Origin: DASQDT01 sp036380435
GTDB taxonomy: Bacteria > Acidobacteriota > Blastocatellia > Pyrinomonadales > Pyrinomonadaceae
Assembly (NCBI GenBank): GCA_036380435.1
Contig: DASVES010000043.1
Coordinates: forward strand, 1 to 17,638
Direction of reading: 5' to 3'
Length of the DNA: 17,638 nt
How positions within the stretch are numbered: position 1 is the stretch's first letter; every line of letters begins with the position of its first letter. Position numbers and translations under genes: made by a program. Below the pieces are notes generated by a model. The model was not told the DNA's origin and did not search any database. It saw only the letters and a list, made by a program, of their open reading frames with translations. Shown in pieces: positions 1 to 6,827 of this stretch.

Positions 1-81
1 AGCGGTAGCGAGCGGGTGTGCCTACAATGACAGACCCGCCCCGCGCAAGCGAGACCCGCGAGGCTTCCGCTCGCGGTACTG
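1..81. repeat. Partial copy of palindromic intergenic repeat (family of 9681-9753)
   Basis: Bases 1-17 are identical to the inner part of the left arm of the palindrome at 9681-9753, and bases 68-81 match the end of its right arm (GCTCGCGGTACTG). The right arm is altered between about 58 and 67, so the stem here would be interrupted. The left end is cut by the window edge. The element lies about 20 nt past the stop of the haloperoxidase gene, so it could help end that minus-strand transcript; that role is inference. Confidence 0.7.
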
Positions 82-101
82 TTTATGATGATAAGGCCGA
101 T

Positions 102-1652
102 TCACTTCCGGTGTGCGTTCGCCCCGCGCACTGGCGCGAACGCGTTCTCGAAGACGTAGTCGGCCACGCGCCGGCCCTGGGCGATGCCCTCCGTCTTGTC
201 GAACGACCAATGGATGCCTAAGTAGATGCGGCTCTGGCCGTTCTCCTCCTCGGCCTGCGACAGCGACGAGAAGCTGCGCGGCGAGAGAGAGCGCACCACG
301 CCGTCGTTGCCGACCGTGACGCCGTTCAACTCGTCCGAGACGAAGGTGAAGGCGATGTCGTCGCGCCCGTAGAAGTTGCGCAGGGTCTCGAAGAGGGCGC
401 CGCCGAAGACGGCGTGCCCCGAAGGGTAGGCCGGGAAGGGCGGCGTGAAGTTCAGACCCGCCGTGAGGTTGCTGGCCGGTGCGCCGAGCGGCGAGAAGGT
501 CGGGTCGCCTACGGTCGCGGGGTTGCCGTCGCCCAGGCCGGTCGGCCCCGTCCCCGCATCGGCCTCGCGGATGCCGGTCACGGGTCGCCAGACCTGGTAG
601 AAGTATTTCGACTCCCACGACGCCACGCCGGCATCGGCCAACGCCAGATTGAGGAGCGCCAGCAGCCGCGCCGTCTCGACAAAGTTCGACCCCATCTGCC
701 CGGCTATCTGCACGGCGATCTGATTGTAGAGGCGCGGCGGCGCGCACAGCGAGGGCGTCCCGTCGTAGGCCCAGTAGATGCCGATGTCGGTCTGCTCGGG
801 CGTGCGCTCAGTCAGGGTCGTCAGCCCATCGCCGCCGAGGCGCTTCACCTCGTCGAAGGCCGCCGCGTACTCGGGGCTGTCCATCGATGGCGGCGGCGGG
901 GTGCGGAACTGCGAGGCGGACTGCATGACGAAGGGAGTGACCTGACTCCAGTGTGCGCCGAGCGCGAGCGGGATCATGCTGATCGGGTCCTGGCGCCACC
1001 AACCGGGGTCGTCGCTCGTGATGAATTCGATGCCGACGCGCGGCTCCGCGTGCAGCGAGTGGTCGCCGGAGCGCAGCGCCAGGGTCGCGGCGGCCGCCTG
1101 CTGGCCGACGGCGATGCCGGCCTCCTTCTGCGGCCCGTCCTTGATGTGTCCGAGGTCTTCGACGAGCAGGGCGGTGCAGCTGGCGGCCTGCGAGGGGAAA
1201 AGCGCGTTTAGCGTGTCGTGCGCCGCCTGCGCGACGGCGGCGTCCACCGAGGCGCTGGGGTTAGCCCGAGGGAGGCCGACGTAACTCCGGTAGCCGCCTT
1301 TGATGGCGTTGACGGCCTCGAAGACGGCGACGTGGACGATGGCGATGGCGCGGCTGGAGCGGGCCGGCCCGATCTGCTCGCCGAAGATGCGTGGGTCGCC
1401 GACGGGGACGGGCGTGTGGTCGAGGCCGCTGGAGTTGACGGCGGCCTCGTTCCAGTGGCGGAGTCGGCTCAGCGTGTCCTGCGGCGAAGGGTATCTCCGG
1501 CGGGCGGGCTGAGCCGACGAACCCTTGTAGCTCGGCCCCCACACGTCTTCGGCGCGGCGCGAGGCTCCCTGCGGCCGGGCGGGGACGGCCATGCAGAGGA
1601 CGATTAAGACCAACGCTGGGACGGCCAGCCTCCGTCTTAGTTGCAAAGGCAT
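102..1652 (-). CDS. Exported vanadium-dependent haloperoxidase / PAP2-type acid phosphatase family protein
   Basis: With the start at 1652 the protein has 516 residues. It opens with a Sec-type signal peptide: basic LRRR, a hydrophobic stretch, and a likely cleavage near ARPQ (about residue 28). All parts of the vanadate/phosphate pocket are visible: K349-x6-R356-P, PSGH at 410-413, and SRxxxGxHxxxD with R475 and H481. These correspond to the Lys, Arg, Ser-Gly-His, Arg and His ligands of the family. Members oxidise halides with hydrogen peroxide to hypohalous acid, or act as phosphatases; sequence alone does not settle which. The start at 1652 is favoured by GAGAGGAG six nt upstream and by the signal peptide beginning there. 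The frame stays open upstream to a second ATG at 1835 that also has a good ribosome site (see next entry). The gene is transcribed away from the SPFH gene. Confidence 0.88.
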   Translation of the reverse strand: MPLQLRRRLAVPALVLIVLCMAVPARPQGASRRAEDVWGPSYKGSSAQPARRRYPSPQDTLSRLRHWNEAAVNSSGLDHTPVPVGDPRIFGEQIGPARSSRAIAIVHVAVFEAVNAIKGGYRSYVGLPRANPSASVDAAVAQAAHDTLNALFPSQAASCTALLVEDLGHIKDGPQKEAGIAVGQQAAAATLALRSGDHSLHAEPRVGIEFITSDDPGWWRQDPISMIPLALGAHWSQVTPFVMQSASQFRTPPPPSMDSPEYAAAFDEVKRLGGDGLTTLTERTPEQTDIGIYWAYDGTPSLCAPPRLYNQIAVQIAGQMGSNFVETARLLALLNLALADAGVASWESKYFYQVWRPVTGIREADAGTGPTGLGDGNPATVGDPTFSPLGAPASNLTAGLNFTPPFPAYPSGHAVFGGALFETLRNFYGRDDIAFTFVSDELNGVTVGNDGVVRSLSPRSFSSLSQAEEENGQSRIYLGIHWSFDKTEGIAQGRRVADYVFENAFAPVRGANAHRK

Positions 1653-1835
1653 AACTACTCCTCTCAAGAGAGTGACGGCTCGGTGAGAACTTATCCGAGG
1701 CGCTTCAGAGTCAGGGGAGACTGAGAGCGGTTCGGGGCCGAAGGCGCCGGCGGCGAAGGTCGCCGCGGTCAGCGCGCCGGCCCGGTCGAGAGACTGGCGC
1801 CGTTTGGTGGCGTGCGGGGGATGATTGTTGTCCAT
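1653..1835 (-). other. In-frame upstream extension of the haloperoxidase ORF with its own start site and Tat-like leader
   Basis: An ATG at 1835, preceded by AAGGAAGA five nt upstream, opens 61 codons that run without a stop into the haloperoxidase start at 1652. The peptide contains KRRQSLDRAGALTAATFAAG, which resembles a twin-arginine leader followed by a weakly hydrophobic stretch. It then continues with less gene-like sequence. Three readings are possible: a longer form with a different export signal, a short leader whose translation couples to the main start, or the decayed N-terminus of a paralogue. If translation began here, the Sec signal would sit internally at residues 62-90. Confidence 0.35.
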
Positions 1836-2137
1836 GAAAGTCTTCCTTGAAGTTTCGGGCCGGAGATTTGAAAGAGCGAGGACGGTATTTTGCGCCGGCG
1901 GAAAGTGCGGCGCGTCGTGAGATGATTAAGTCGTGAAGGCGTTCACCGGGAGCAAGTGCCGCCTCTGCCGGGCAAGCGATTAGAAAGACTGGCAGCGGCG
2001 CGGAAGATACACCGGCGGGGGCCGGAAGTCAAAATAAAAAGCCCGACGCGCGCCCGTCCGTCGTCCCCACACAGAGCGGCCCACGAGCGCGGCCGTGGCC
2101 GGAGCGCATTCGCACAACCCGCCGGCGCATTTTTACG
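1836..2137. other. Spacer between the divergent haloperoxidase and SPFH genes
   Basis: This gap of about 300 nt must hold the promoters of both divergent genes. It contains a short imperfect palindrome near 2077-2103 (CGGCC-CACG pairing with CGTG-GCCG) and an A-rich stretch at about 2030-2041. I found no convincing ORF or RNA gene; reading frames through it are low-quality shadows. No clear promoter for the haloperoxidase side could be picked out. Confidence 0.4.
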
Positions 2138-2143
2138 TATAAT
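2138..2143 (+). promoter_or_regulatory. Candidate -10 element (TATAAT) for the SPFH gene
   Basis: This is a perfect TATAAT. The predicted transcription start is about 2150, exactly at the in-frame ATG that precedes the Shine-Dalgarno-equipped ATG at 2210. There is no recognisable -35 hexamer at 16-18 bp. The transcript would either be leaderless from 2150 or have a 60-nt leader to 2210. Confidence 0.5.
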
Positions 2144-2209
2144 CAACTGATGAAAAAAGTGAATAAAGAAGAATGGCCCGAAACAGTTATCGCCAACAAA
2201 GGAGAATTG

Positions 2210-3046
2210 ATGTCGCGTAACAAGTATCTGATGGCGGGCGCCGTGCTGCTGGTCATCGTGCTGCTGGTCGGAGCGTCGGTCGCCTTCGCCAACATCCAGT
2301 ACGCACAGGAGGGCACCGTCCAGGTCGTCACCAAGTGGGGCGCCATCGAGCGCGTCTACAAGCCCTCGGACGGCTGGTTCACAACCATCGCGCCGGGCCG
2401 GAAGTCTTACGAAGTGAATATCAAATCCTTCACCGAGACCGCGCCCGTGCGCGTGACGAGCAGGGACAACGCGGCGCTCCAGGTGGAGATCGCCGTCACG
2501 GCCTACACGGACGCCGAGAACGTCGCCGATTACGTGCGCAAGTACGGCTTCACGGAGGACGAGCGGCACCGCCGGCGCAGCGAAATCCTCAAGGGACTCG
2601 TGCAGACCGAGGCGCGCAACTCCTTCGCCGACTACGGCGCTTACGAGATTTACGCCAATCAGGAGCTGATTCAGAAGCGCATCGTCGAGAGCTTGCGCCC
2701 GCAGCTCGCGGGCCAACTGCTCCTCGTCACCGAGTCAGTGCAGATCGGTAACCCCGACTTCATCGACGACCGCATCGAGGCCGCGGCCTCGGGCGTGGTC
2801 GCCAACGAGAAGCAGAAGCAGGCCGAGGAGGCGCGGCTCGAAGCGGCCAAGATCGCCGCACAGACCAAGCAGATCGAGGCGCTGACCTACGCCAACCCCG
2901 CCCTCCTCGACATCAAGAAGCTGGAGCTTCAACTCGAAATCGAGCGGGCGCGCGCCGACGGCATCCGCAATCACCAGGGCGCGCTCACTATCATGTACGG
3001 GGCCGGCAACCCCGGCGTGCAGATGCAGGTTCCAACGGGGAGGTAA
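2210..3046 (+). CDS. Membrane-anchored SPFH/band 7 (prohibitin-like) protein
   Basis: The protein has 278 residues: one N-terminal membrane segment (about 6-27), an SPFH-type domain (about 30-190), and a charged helical, probably coiled-coil stretch (about 192-260) rich in Glu, Ala, Lys and Arg. That order is typical of prohibitin/HflC/stomatin relatives, which oligomerise at the membrane and organise or regulate membrane proteins and proteases. The precise partner is unknown here. The start at 2210 is chosen because AAAGGAG lies just upstream. An in-frame ATG at 2150, lying at the predicted transcription start, would add 20 hydrophilic residues. A small membrane peptide follows after 6 nt and is probably translated from the same mRNA. 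The family call rests on architecture and overall similarity, not on a unique catalytic motif. Confidence 0.82.
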   Translation: MSRNKYLMAGAVLLVIVLLVGASVAFANIQYAQEGTVQVVTKWGAIERVYKPSDGWFTTIAPGRKSYEVNIKSFTETAPVRVTSRDNAALQVEIAVTAYTDAENVADYVRKYGFTEDERHRRRSEILKGLVQTEARNSFADYGAYEIYANQELIQKRIVESLRPQLAGQLLLVTESVQIGNPDFIDDRIEAAASGVVANEKQKQAEEARLEAAKIAAQTKQIEALTYANPALLDIKKLELQLEIERARADGIRNHQGALTIMYGAGNPGVQMQVPTGR

Positions 3047-3052
3047 CGACCG

Positions 3053-3205
3053 ATGAGAATAATTATTCTCTTGTGGGCCGCGGTCGAGGTGTTGCAGATC
3101 GTCGTCATCGGCGTGCTCCTTGTCGGCTACCGCAACATGCAGCGCAGACTCGACGGCGGAGATCACTTCGCCGCCAGCCCTCCACGCTCCGTGACTGAAG
3201 AGTGA
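3053..3205 (+). CDS. Small single-span membrane protein downstream of the SPFH gene (50 aa)
   Basis: The ATG at 3053 is preceded by GGGGAGGT, which overlaps the stop codon of the SPFH gene with suitable spacing; only 6 nt separate the two genes. The 50-residue product starts MRIIILLWAAVEVLQIVVIG, forming one hydrophobic helix over about residues 3-25. A short polar tail with basic residues (YRNMQRRLDGG) ends in TEE. I recognise no family. The ribosome site and tight spacing argue for a real gene, possibly a partner of the SPFH oligomer; the partnership is inference. Confidence 0.6.
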   Translation: MRIIILLWAAVEVLQIVVIGVLLVGYRNMQRRLDGGDHFAASPPRSVTEE

Positions 3206-3237
3206 CGAGCCGGTAGCGGATGGGCAGCGACAGAAAA

Positions 3238-3285
3238 GACAAAGGGCGCGCGGCGGATACGAAATCCGCCGCGCGCCCTTTTGTC
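3238..3285. terminator. Bidirectional intrinsic terminator between convergent genes
   Basis: A perfect 18-bp stem (3241-3258 paired with 3264-3281) encloses a 5-nt loop ACGAA. Reading plus, the stem ends in CCCTTTTGTC. Reading minus, it ends in CCCTTTGTCTTTTC. It lies between the small membrane gene (plus) and msrQ (minus), so it can serve both transcripts. Confidence 0.8.
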
Positions 3286-3319
3286 GTGGCCACTTGGTGC
3301 TCGGAGCGACGCGGAAGCG

Positions 3320-3934
3320 TCAGCGGTCGGAGACGCCGAGCCTCAGCGGCGTCTTCTGCTGTTGGGAGACCATCAACCTGTAGCCGAGGAGCGCGGCGAG
3401 CACCAGCGCGAAGATGAGCGGCTTCGTCGTGTCAGCCTTCACCAGCAGGTAAAAGTGGAAGACGCCCGCCACGGCCGAGACGTAGATGAGTTTGTGGAGC
3501 CGCGCCCAACGCTTGCCTCCGAGTCGCTTGATCATCGCGTTGGTCGAGGTGATGGCGAGCGGCGCCATCAGGAAGAAGCCGAGCATGCCGACGAGGATGA
3601 ATCTGCGGCGGGTGACGTCTGCGACGACCTCGCCGAGTTGGAACGCCTTGTCGAACCAGAGGTAGCAGAGGAAATGTACGAAGCCGTAGAAGAAGGCGTA
3701 GAGACCGAGCATGCGCCGGAAGCGGATGAGCCACTGCACGCCGGTGATCTTGCGCGCGGGGGTGACGCAGAGCGTCAGCAGCAGGAAGACGAGCGTGAGC
3801 GTCCCCGTCGAGCGCGTCACGAAGTTGAGCGGGTCGGCGCCGAGCTGCCCACGCCACCAGTCCCACAACAGCAGCAGCAGCGGCACCCCCGCGTTGACGA
3901 AGACGAGAACTTTTTTGAAGGCGATGTCTTTCAC
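3320..3934 (-). CDS. msrQ: Heme-binding membrane subunit of periplasmic methionine sulfoxide reductase
   Basis: MsrQ (YedZ) is the inner-membrane b-type heme protein that passes electrons from the quinone pool or flavin to the periplasmic molybdoenzyme MsrP. The protein has 204 residues, close to the usual length, and contains several hydrophobic helices. Three histidines occupy the expected heme-ligand places: H87 in GFVHFLCY, H147 in RLHKLIY and H160 in VFHFYLLVK. The family signature RRMLGLYAFFYGFVH is intact. The start codon is GTG at 3934, with no strong Shine-Dalgarno sequence in front. It follows msrP on the same strand, but 104 nt separate them and that gap is filled by a 32-bp hairpin of heptanucleotide units. 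This is unusually long for a pair normally made together. Confidence 0.93.
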   Translation of the reverse strand: MKDIAFKKVLVFVNAGVPLLLLLWDWWRGQLGADPLNFVTRSTGTLTLVFLLLTLCVTPARKITGVQWLIRFRRMLGLYAFFYGFVHFLCYLWFDKAFQLGEVVADVTRRRFILVGMLGFFLMAPLAITSTNAMIKRLGGKRWARLHKLIYVSAVAGVFHFYLLVKADTTKPLIFALVLAALLGYRLMVSQQQKTPLRLGVSDR

Positions 3935-3943
3935 AGTTGCGAA

Positions 3944-4032
3944 GGAGTCAGAAGTCAGAAGTCAGGAGTCAGAATACGAACTAGTATCCGTTCCGCTTTT
4001 ATTCTGACTCCTGACTTCTGACTTCTGACTCC
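3944..4032. repeat. Heptanucleotide-unit inverted repeat between msrP and msrQ
   Basis: The left arm (3944-3975) and right arm (4001-4032) are perfect 32-nt reverse complements around a 25-nt loop. Each arm is built from 7-nt units AGTCAGA or AGTCAGG (four units plus a few bases). No U-tract follows the stem on either strand, so it is not a standard terminator. The same design recurs at 7405-7492. Confidence 0.92.
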
Positions 4033-4038
4033 CTTCTC

Positions 4039-4998
4039 CTAAAAGTTCTTCCTCAAATCCATCCCCGCGTAGAGGTGTGCGACTTCGTCGGCGTAGCCGT
4101 TGAAGAGGAGCGTGGGGCGGCGGCCGAACTCTCCGATGCGGCGCTCGCTCGCCTGGCTCCAGCGCGGGTGCGGCGCCTCCGGGTTGACGTTCGAGTAGAA
4201 GCCATACTCGTCCGAGGCGGCGATGTTCCACGTGGTCGGCGGCTGGCGCTCGACGAGGGTGATCTTGACTATCGACTTGATGCTCTTGAAGCCGTACTTC
4301 CACGGCACGACCAGACGGATGGGCGCGCCGTCCTGCGGCGGCAGCGGCTCGCCGTAGAGGCCGGTGGCGAGGGTGGTGAGCGGGTGCATGGCTTCGTCGA
4401 GTCGAAGGCCCTCGACGTAGGGCCAGTCGAGCACGCGGCTGCGCTGGTTGGGCAGGCGCTTCGGGTCGAGCAAGGTCTGGAAGGCGACGAAGCGCGCGCC
4501 CGCCTGCGGCTCCGCCTGTTCGAGCAGGCGCGCCAGCGGGAAGCCGAGCCACGGGATGACCATCGACCAGCCCTCCACGCAGCGCAGGCGATAAATCCTG
4601 TCCTCCTGCGGCGCGAGGCGAAGAAGGTCGTCGATGTCGAAGACCTTCGGCTTGTTGACCAAGCCTTCGACCGAGACCGTCCACGGGCGCGTGACGAAAC
4701 CTTTCGACTTCTCGGCGACGCCCTCCTTGGAGGTCGTGAACTCGTAGAAGTTGTTGTAGCTCGTGATGTCGTCGTAGGGCGTGGCCGGCTCGCCCGGCAA
4801 ATCCCAACGCCCCTCGGTCGCGCCGGTGCGGATGCTCTCGGGCGCAGGCTCTTTCGTCGCCGGCGCAAGCAGTTGCTTGTAGAGAAGGCCGGTGGCCGCC
4901 GTCGAGACGGCGAGCGCCGCCCCCTGCATGAAGAGGCGACGGTTGAGGTAAACGCTCTTTGGCGTGATCTCGCTGCTTTTAATCGGCTCCGACTTCAT
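4039..4998 (-). CDS. msrP: Periplasmic protein-methionine-sulfoxide reductase, molybdopterin catalytic subunit
   Basis: MsrP (YedY) reduces oxidised methionines in periplasmic proteins, using a molybdopterin cofactor and electrons from MsrQ. The protein has 319 residues from the ATG at 4998. A twin-arginine leader is visible (NRRLFMQGAAL, R20-R21, then a hydrophobic stretch), consistent with Tat export of a folded cofactor protein. The oxidoreductase molybdopterin-binding domain fills most of the rest. C140 in YRLRCVEGWSM sits where the family has the Mo-coordinating cysteine. The frame also offers TTG at 5007, but that lies only about 2 nt from GGCAGGA, whereas the ATG at 4998 has about 10 nt spacing. 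It is transcribed with msrQ downstream. Confidence 0.94.
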   Translation of the reverse strand: MKSEPIKSSEITPKSVYLNRRLFMQGAALAVSTAATGLLYKQLLAPATKEPAPESIRTGATEGRWDLPGEPATPYDDITSYNNFYEFTTSKEGVAEKSKGFVTRPWTVSVEGLVNKPKVFDIDDLLRLAPQEDRIYRLRCVEGWSMVIPWLGFPLARLLEQAEPQAGARFVAFQTLLDPKRLPNQRSRVLDWPYVEGLRLDEAMHPLTTLATGLYGEPLPPQDGAPIRLVVPWKYGFKSIKSIVKITLVERQPPTTWNIAASDEYGFYSNVNPEAPHPRWSQASERRIGEFGRRPTLLFNGYADEVAHLYAGMDLRKNF

Positions 4999-5332
4999 GA
5001 TCGTCAAATCCTGCCCTTACGCCGGTAATGCGTTCGGCCGCGCGCCCTCCCAAACAATCTACGCGCGACGCGCGCCCCGCAGTTTGCCAACGCGAAATAA
5101 AAACTTTCCGCAGCCATTCTACTCTTCTGATTCGCTGACCCGTTAGGCCGCTTAAGAGTCGCGGCCTCCGCCGGTGGTCGCGCCTCCCGCCCACGCGCAA
5201 AAAGCTTGTCGCGTCCCGGTCTTCTCCACCGCACAAATCCTGTCGGCGGGCCACCTCGCGAAGAAAATGGGCATCACAGTACGCGGATAAAAACTGCCAA
5301 TAACGGCAATCGGAACACAGGGGAAGTAAGTT
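4999..5332. other. Divergent spacer between msrP and the VWA-like gene
   Basis: This region of about 330 nt must carry both divergent promoters. Short palindromes are visible: AGGCCGC/GCGGCCT at about 5146-5168 and TGCC-AATAAC-GGCA near 5297-5310. The stretch 5195-5260 has two loosely similar blocks (GCAAAAAGCTTGTCGCG and GCACAAATCCTGTCGGCG). I could not match it to a known riboswitch, and the ORFs through it look spurious. Confidence 0.4.
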
Positions 5333-6058
5333 ATGAAATTGAACAAAATCATCTCCGCTTTTGCGGCAATCATCATCGCCGCTTCGACCGCCTTCGGCGC
5401 GCCGGCGGCAGTCGAGAATAACGCCGACGGCAACGGGGCCGGGCGCGTCCGCGTCCCCTTGAACCTCGCCGTGCTCATTCAGGACGACGTGACGCAGCGC
5501 GTCGGCAACGAACTGGAGCGCACGCGCGAGTTCATCCGGCGCCTCCCCGCGGGTTCGCGCGTGATGGTCGGCTACGTCACCTCGGGCAGCCTACAGGTGC
5601 GACAGTCATTCACGACCGATCTGGAGAGCGCGGCCAAGTCACTGCGTCTCCCCGTGGGCAACGAAGCCGCCTCGCCCTACAACCCGTTTGTCGAGGTGCG
5701 CGAGGCGCTCAAGAAGTTCCCGACCGACGGGAAGAACTTCAACGCCCTGCTCCTCGTCTCCGACGGCCTCGACGTGTCGCGCGGCTTCGGCCCTTCGACC
5801 TTCGTCCACTCCATCGATCTCGAAAGCGCGGTGCGCGAGGCGCAACGCCGCGGCGTGGCCGTCTACACGTTCTACGCCCCGACGCAGCTCACCGCGTCGA
5901 GCCGCACGGCCGCCAACCGTGGCCAGAGCGCACTCAACCGTCTGACGAAAGAAACCGGCGGCCAAGCCTTCTTCCAGGGCACCGACTTCGTCAGCTTCGA
6001 CCCCTACTTCCGCGACTTCAGCCGCACGCTCAATCGGCAGTTCGCCGGCGCCATCTGA
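5333..6058 (+). CDS. Secreted VWA-like domain protein with degenerate metal site
   Basis: The protein has 241 residues. A signal peptide covers residues 1 to about 23 (KLNK, a hydrophobic run, then STAFGA). The rest resembles a von Willebrand A fold: a first strand LNLAVLIQ, a helix, a second strand RVMVGYVTSG, then NALLLVSDGLD (143-147), where the family has an Asp of the metal site, and GVAVYTFYAP. The usual DxSxS motif after strand one is replaced by DDVTQ (51-55), so metal-dependent adhesion may be weakened or lost. Similar secreted VWA proteins are frequent in Acidobacteriota, but their role is not established. The start at 5333 has GGGGAAG upstream. A strong terminator follows at 6126, so it is probably a single-gene transcript. 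Confidence 0.75.
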   Translation: MKLNKIISAFAAIIIAASTAFGAPAAVENNADGNGAGRVRVPLNLAVLIQDDVTQRVGNELERTREFIRRLPAGSRVMVGYVTSGSLQVRQSFTTDLESAAKSLRLPVGNEAASPYNPFVEVREALKKFPTDGKNFNALLLVSDGLDVSRGFGPSTFVHSIDLESAVREAQRRGVAVYTFYAPTQLTASSRTAANRGQSALNRLTKETGGQAFFQGTDFVSFDPYFRDFSRTLNRQFAGAI

Positions 6059-6125
6059 CGCCGGGAGCGCCGACAATGAGGGGCGTATGACAGCCTCCGC
6101 CACACGCCAGCTTCAGTAATTCAAC

Positions 6126-6169
6126 GACGCCGCCGAGGGCCTACCTGCCCCGGCGGCGTCTGTCTTTTT
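6126..6169 (+). terminator. Intrinsic terminator after the VWA-like gene
   Basis: GACGCCGCCG (6126-6135) pairs with CGGCGGCGTC (6151-6160). Inside the stem GGGC can pair further with GCCC. The stem is followed by TGTCTTTTTC. It lies 68 nt after the stop of the VWA-like gene. Confidence 0.9.
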
Positions 6170-6231
6170 CAGCCTCTCGCTTGCGCGCGGCGCGCGGGCA
6201 AACAAAATTATCTACCGCGCGCGAAAAAGTT

Positions 6232-6261
6232 TTGTCACCCCGCGCGGGGCGGTGCTAAAGT
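6232..6261 (+). promoter_or_regulatory. Candidate sigma-70-type promoter for the 6325 hypothetical gene
   Basis: TTGTCA (6232-6237) is followed after 18 bp by TAAAGT (6256-6261), with TGC directly in front giving an extended -10 (TGCTAAAGT). The predicted start is about 6268, giving a leader of roughly 57 nt before the ATG at 6325. The same TTGTCA hexamer occurs in the recQ promoter at 9764, and a close -10 (TGCTAGAGT) occurs at 13328. Confidence 0.55.
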
Positions 6262-6324
6262 GAGCGGGCCGAAGCCTTGCACCGGCCCGCCTGCGGGTGG
6301 TCTCGCTGCTTCACCCCAACCGTC

Positions 6325-6666
6325 ATGACGGCACACCAAGAGTACTGCCTGATCGTCGAGGGCAACTACCTTTCAGAATCAGAGGCGGAGCACGCCCTGC
6401 GCGATCCCTTCATCGAGGATTGGGTCGAGGAGACAGGACGCTTCCGCCTGCACAACCTCGGCGAGATCATCCTGACGCCCGGCGTCACGCTCGGCTCCCT
6501 CGGCGTGCTGATGCTCGACGACGGCGTCTTCGAGATTGCCAGCACCGACCCCGAACACCCGCTCACCGAACACAAGGCCAAGGGCGTGGCCGATGCCCTG
6601 CGGCGACAGGACATGTTCGACATCATCGAGGTCGAACCACGCGGCGGCGAGGAAGAGACGCCTTAA
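6325..6666 (+). CDS. Hypothetical protein, 113 aa, acidic
   Basis: I do not recognise this family. From the ATG at 6325 the product is a soluble-looking, acidic protein without a signal peptide or membrane segment. It begins MTAHQEYCLIVEGNYLSESE, has a middle strand-rich part (LGEIILTPGVTLGSLGVLML) and a charged C-terminus ending GGEEETP. The frame stays open upstream to a TTG at 6277, but the Met at 6325 starts the part with protein-like composition. There is no clear Shine-Dalgarno site at either start. An extended -10 promoter lies at 6253-6261. The gene stands alone between a terminator and a heptad repeat array. Confidence 0.68.
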   Translation: MTAHQEYCLIVEGNYLSESEAEHALRDPFIEDWVEETGRFRLHNLGEIILTPGVTLGSLGVLMLDDGVFEIASTDPEHPLTEHKAKGVADALRRQDMFDIIEVEPRGGEEETP

Positions 6667-6670
6667 AGGC

Positions 6671-6803
6671 CGTGAATCGTCAATCGTCAATCGTGAATCG
6701 AAGGGGTTGAACTTCATCCGACTTCCGATTGGACGTTTAAGCTGAGTCAGGTTCAACCACGATTCACGATTTACGATTTACCATTTACGATTCACGATTC
6801 ACG
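6671..6803. repeat. Heptanucleotide-unit inverted repeat array (GTGAATC/GTCAATC type)
   Basis: The left block (6671-6700) has four 7-nt units: GTGAATC, GTCAATC, GTCAATC, GTGAATC. The right block (6761-6803) has six units in the opposite orientation: GATTCAC, GATTTAC twice, CATTTAC, GATTCAC twice. The blocks can pair imperfectly. An inner pairing GGTTGAAC (6705-6712) with GTTCAACC (6751-6758) extends the stem. It lies directly after the 6325 gene's stop and before the macrodomain gene. The unit differs in sequence from the AGTCAGG type at 3944 and 7405 but shares the 7-nt period. Confidence 0.85.
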
Positions 6804-6827
6804 TCCCGGCTTTCATCTTCCGCACGC

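Noticed and set aside
414..1211. 265-residue plus-strand ORF within the haloperoxidase gene
   Set aside because: It is antisense to the conserved vanadate-binding region and of Arg/Gly-rich shadow composition.
1943..2716. 257-residue minus-strand ORF covering the SPFH gene and spacer
   Set aside because: It overlaps the SPFH gene antisense and shows no domain; the SPFH frame has a start site and domain order.
3281..4021. 246-residue plus-strand ORF across msrQ
   Set aside because: It is antisense to msrQ, whose heme histidines are intact; the frame even runs through the heptad hairpin.
3944..4032. Possible CRISPR-like array from regularly repeated short units (also 6671-6803 and 7405-7492)
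   Set aside because: The units are 7 nt, directly adjacent with no spacers, and arranged as inverted pairs; no cas genes are present.
4075..5028. 317-residue plus-strand ORF across msrP
   Set aside because: It is an antisense shadow of msrP, which has its Tat leader and Mo-ligand cysteine.
5195..5332. Possible riboswitch (c-di-GMP-like) ahead of the VWA-like gene
   Set aside because: Purine-rich and GC-paired blocks are present, but the conserved core of a known class could not be matched.
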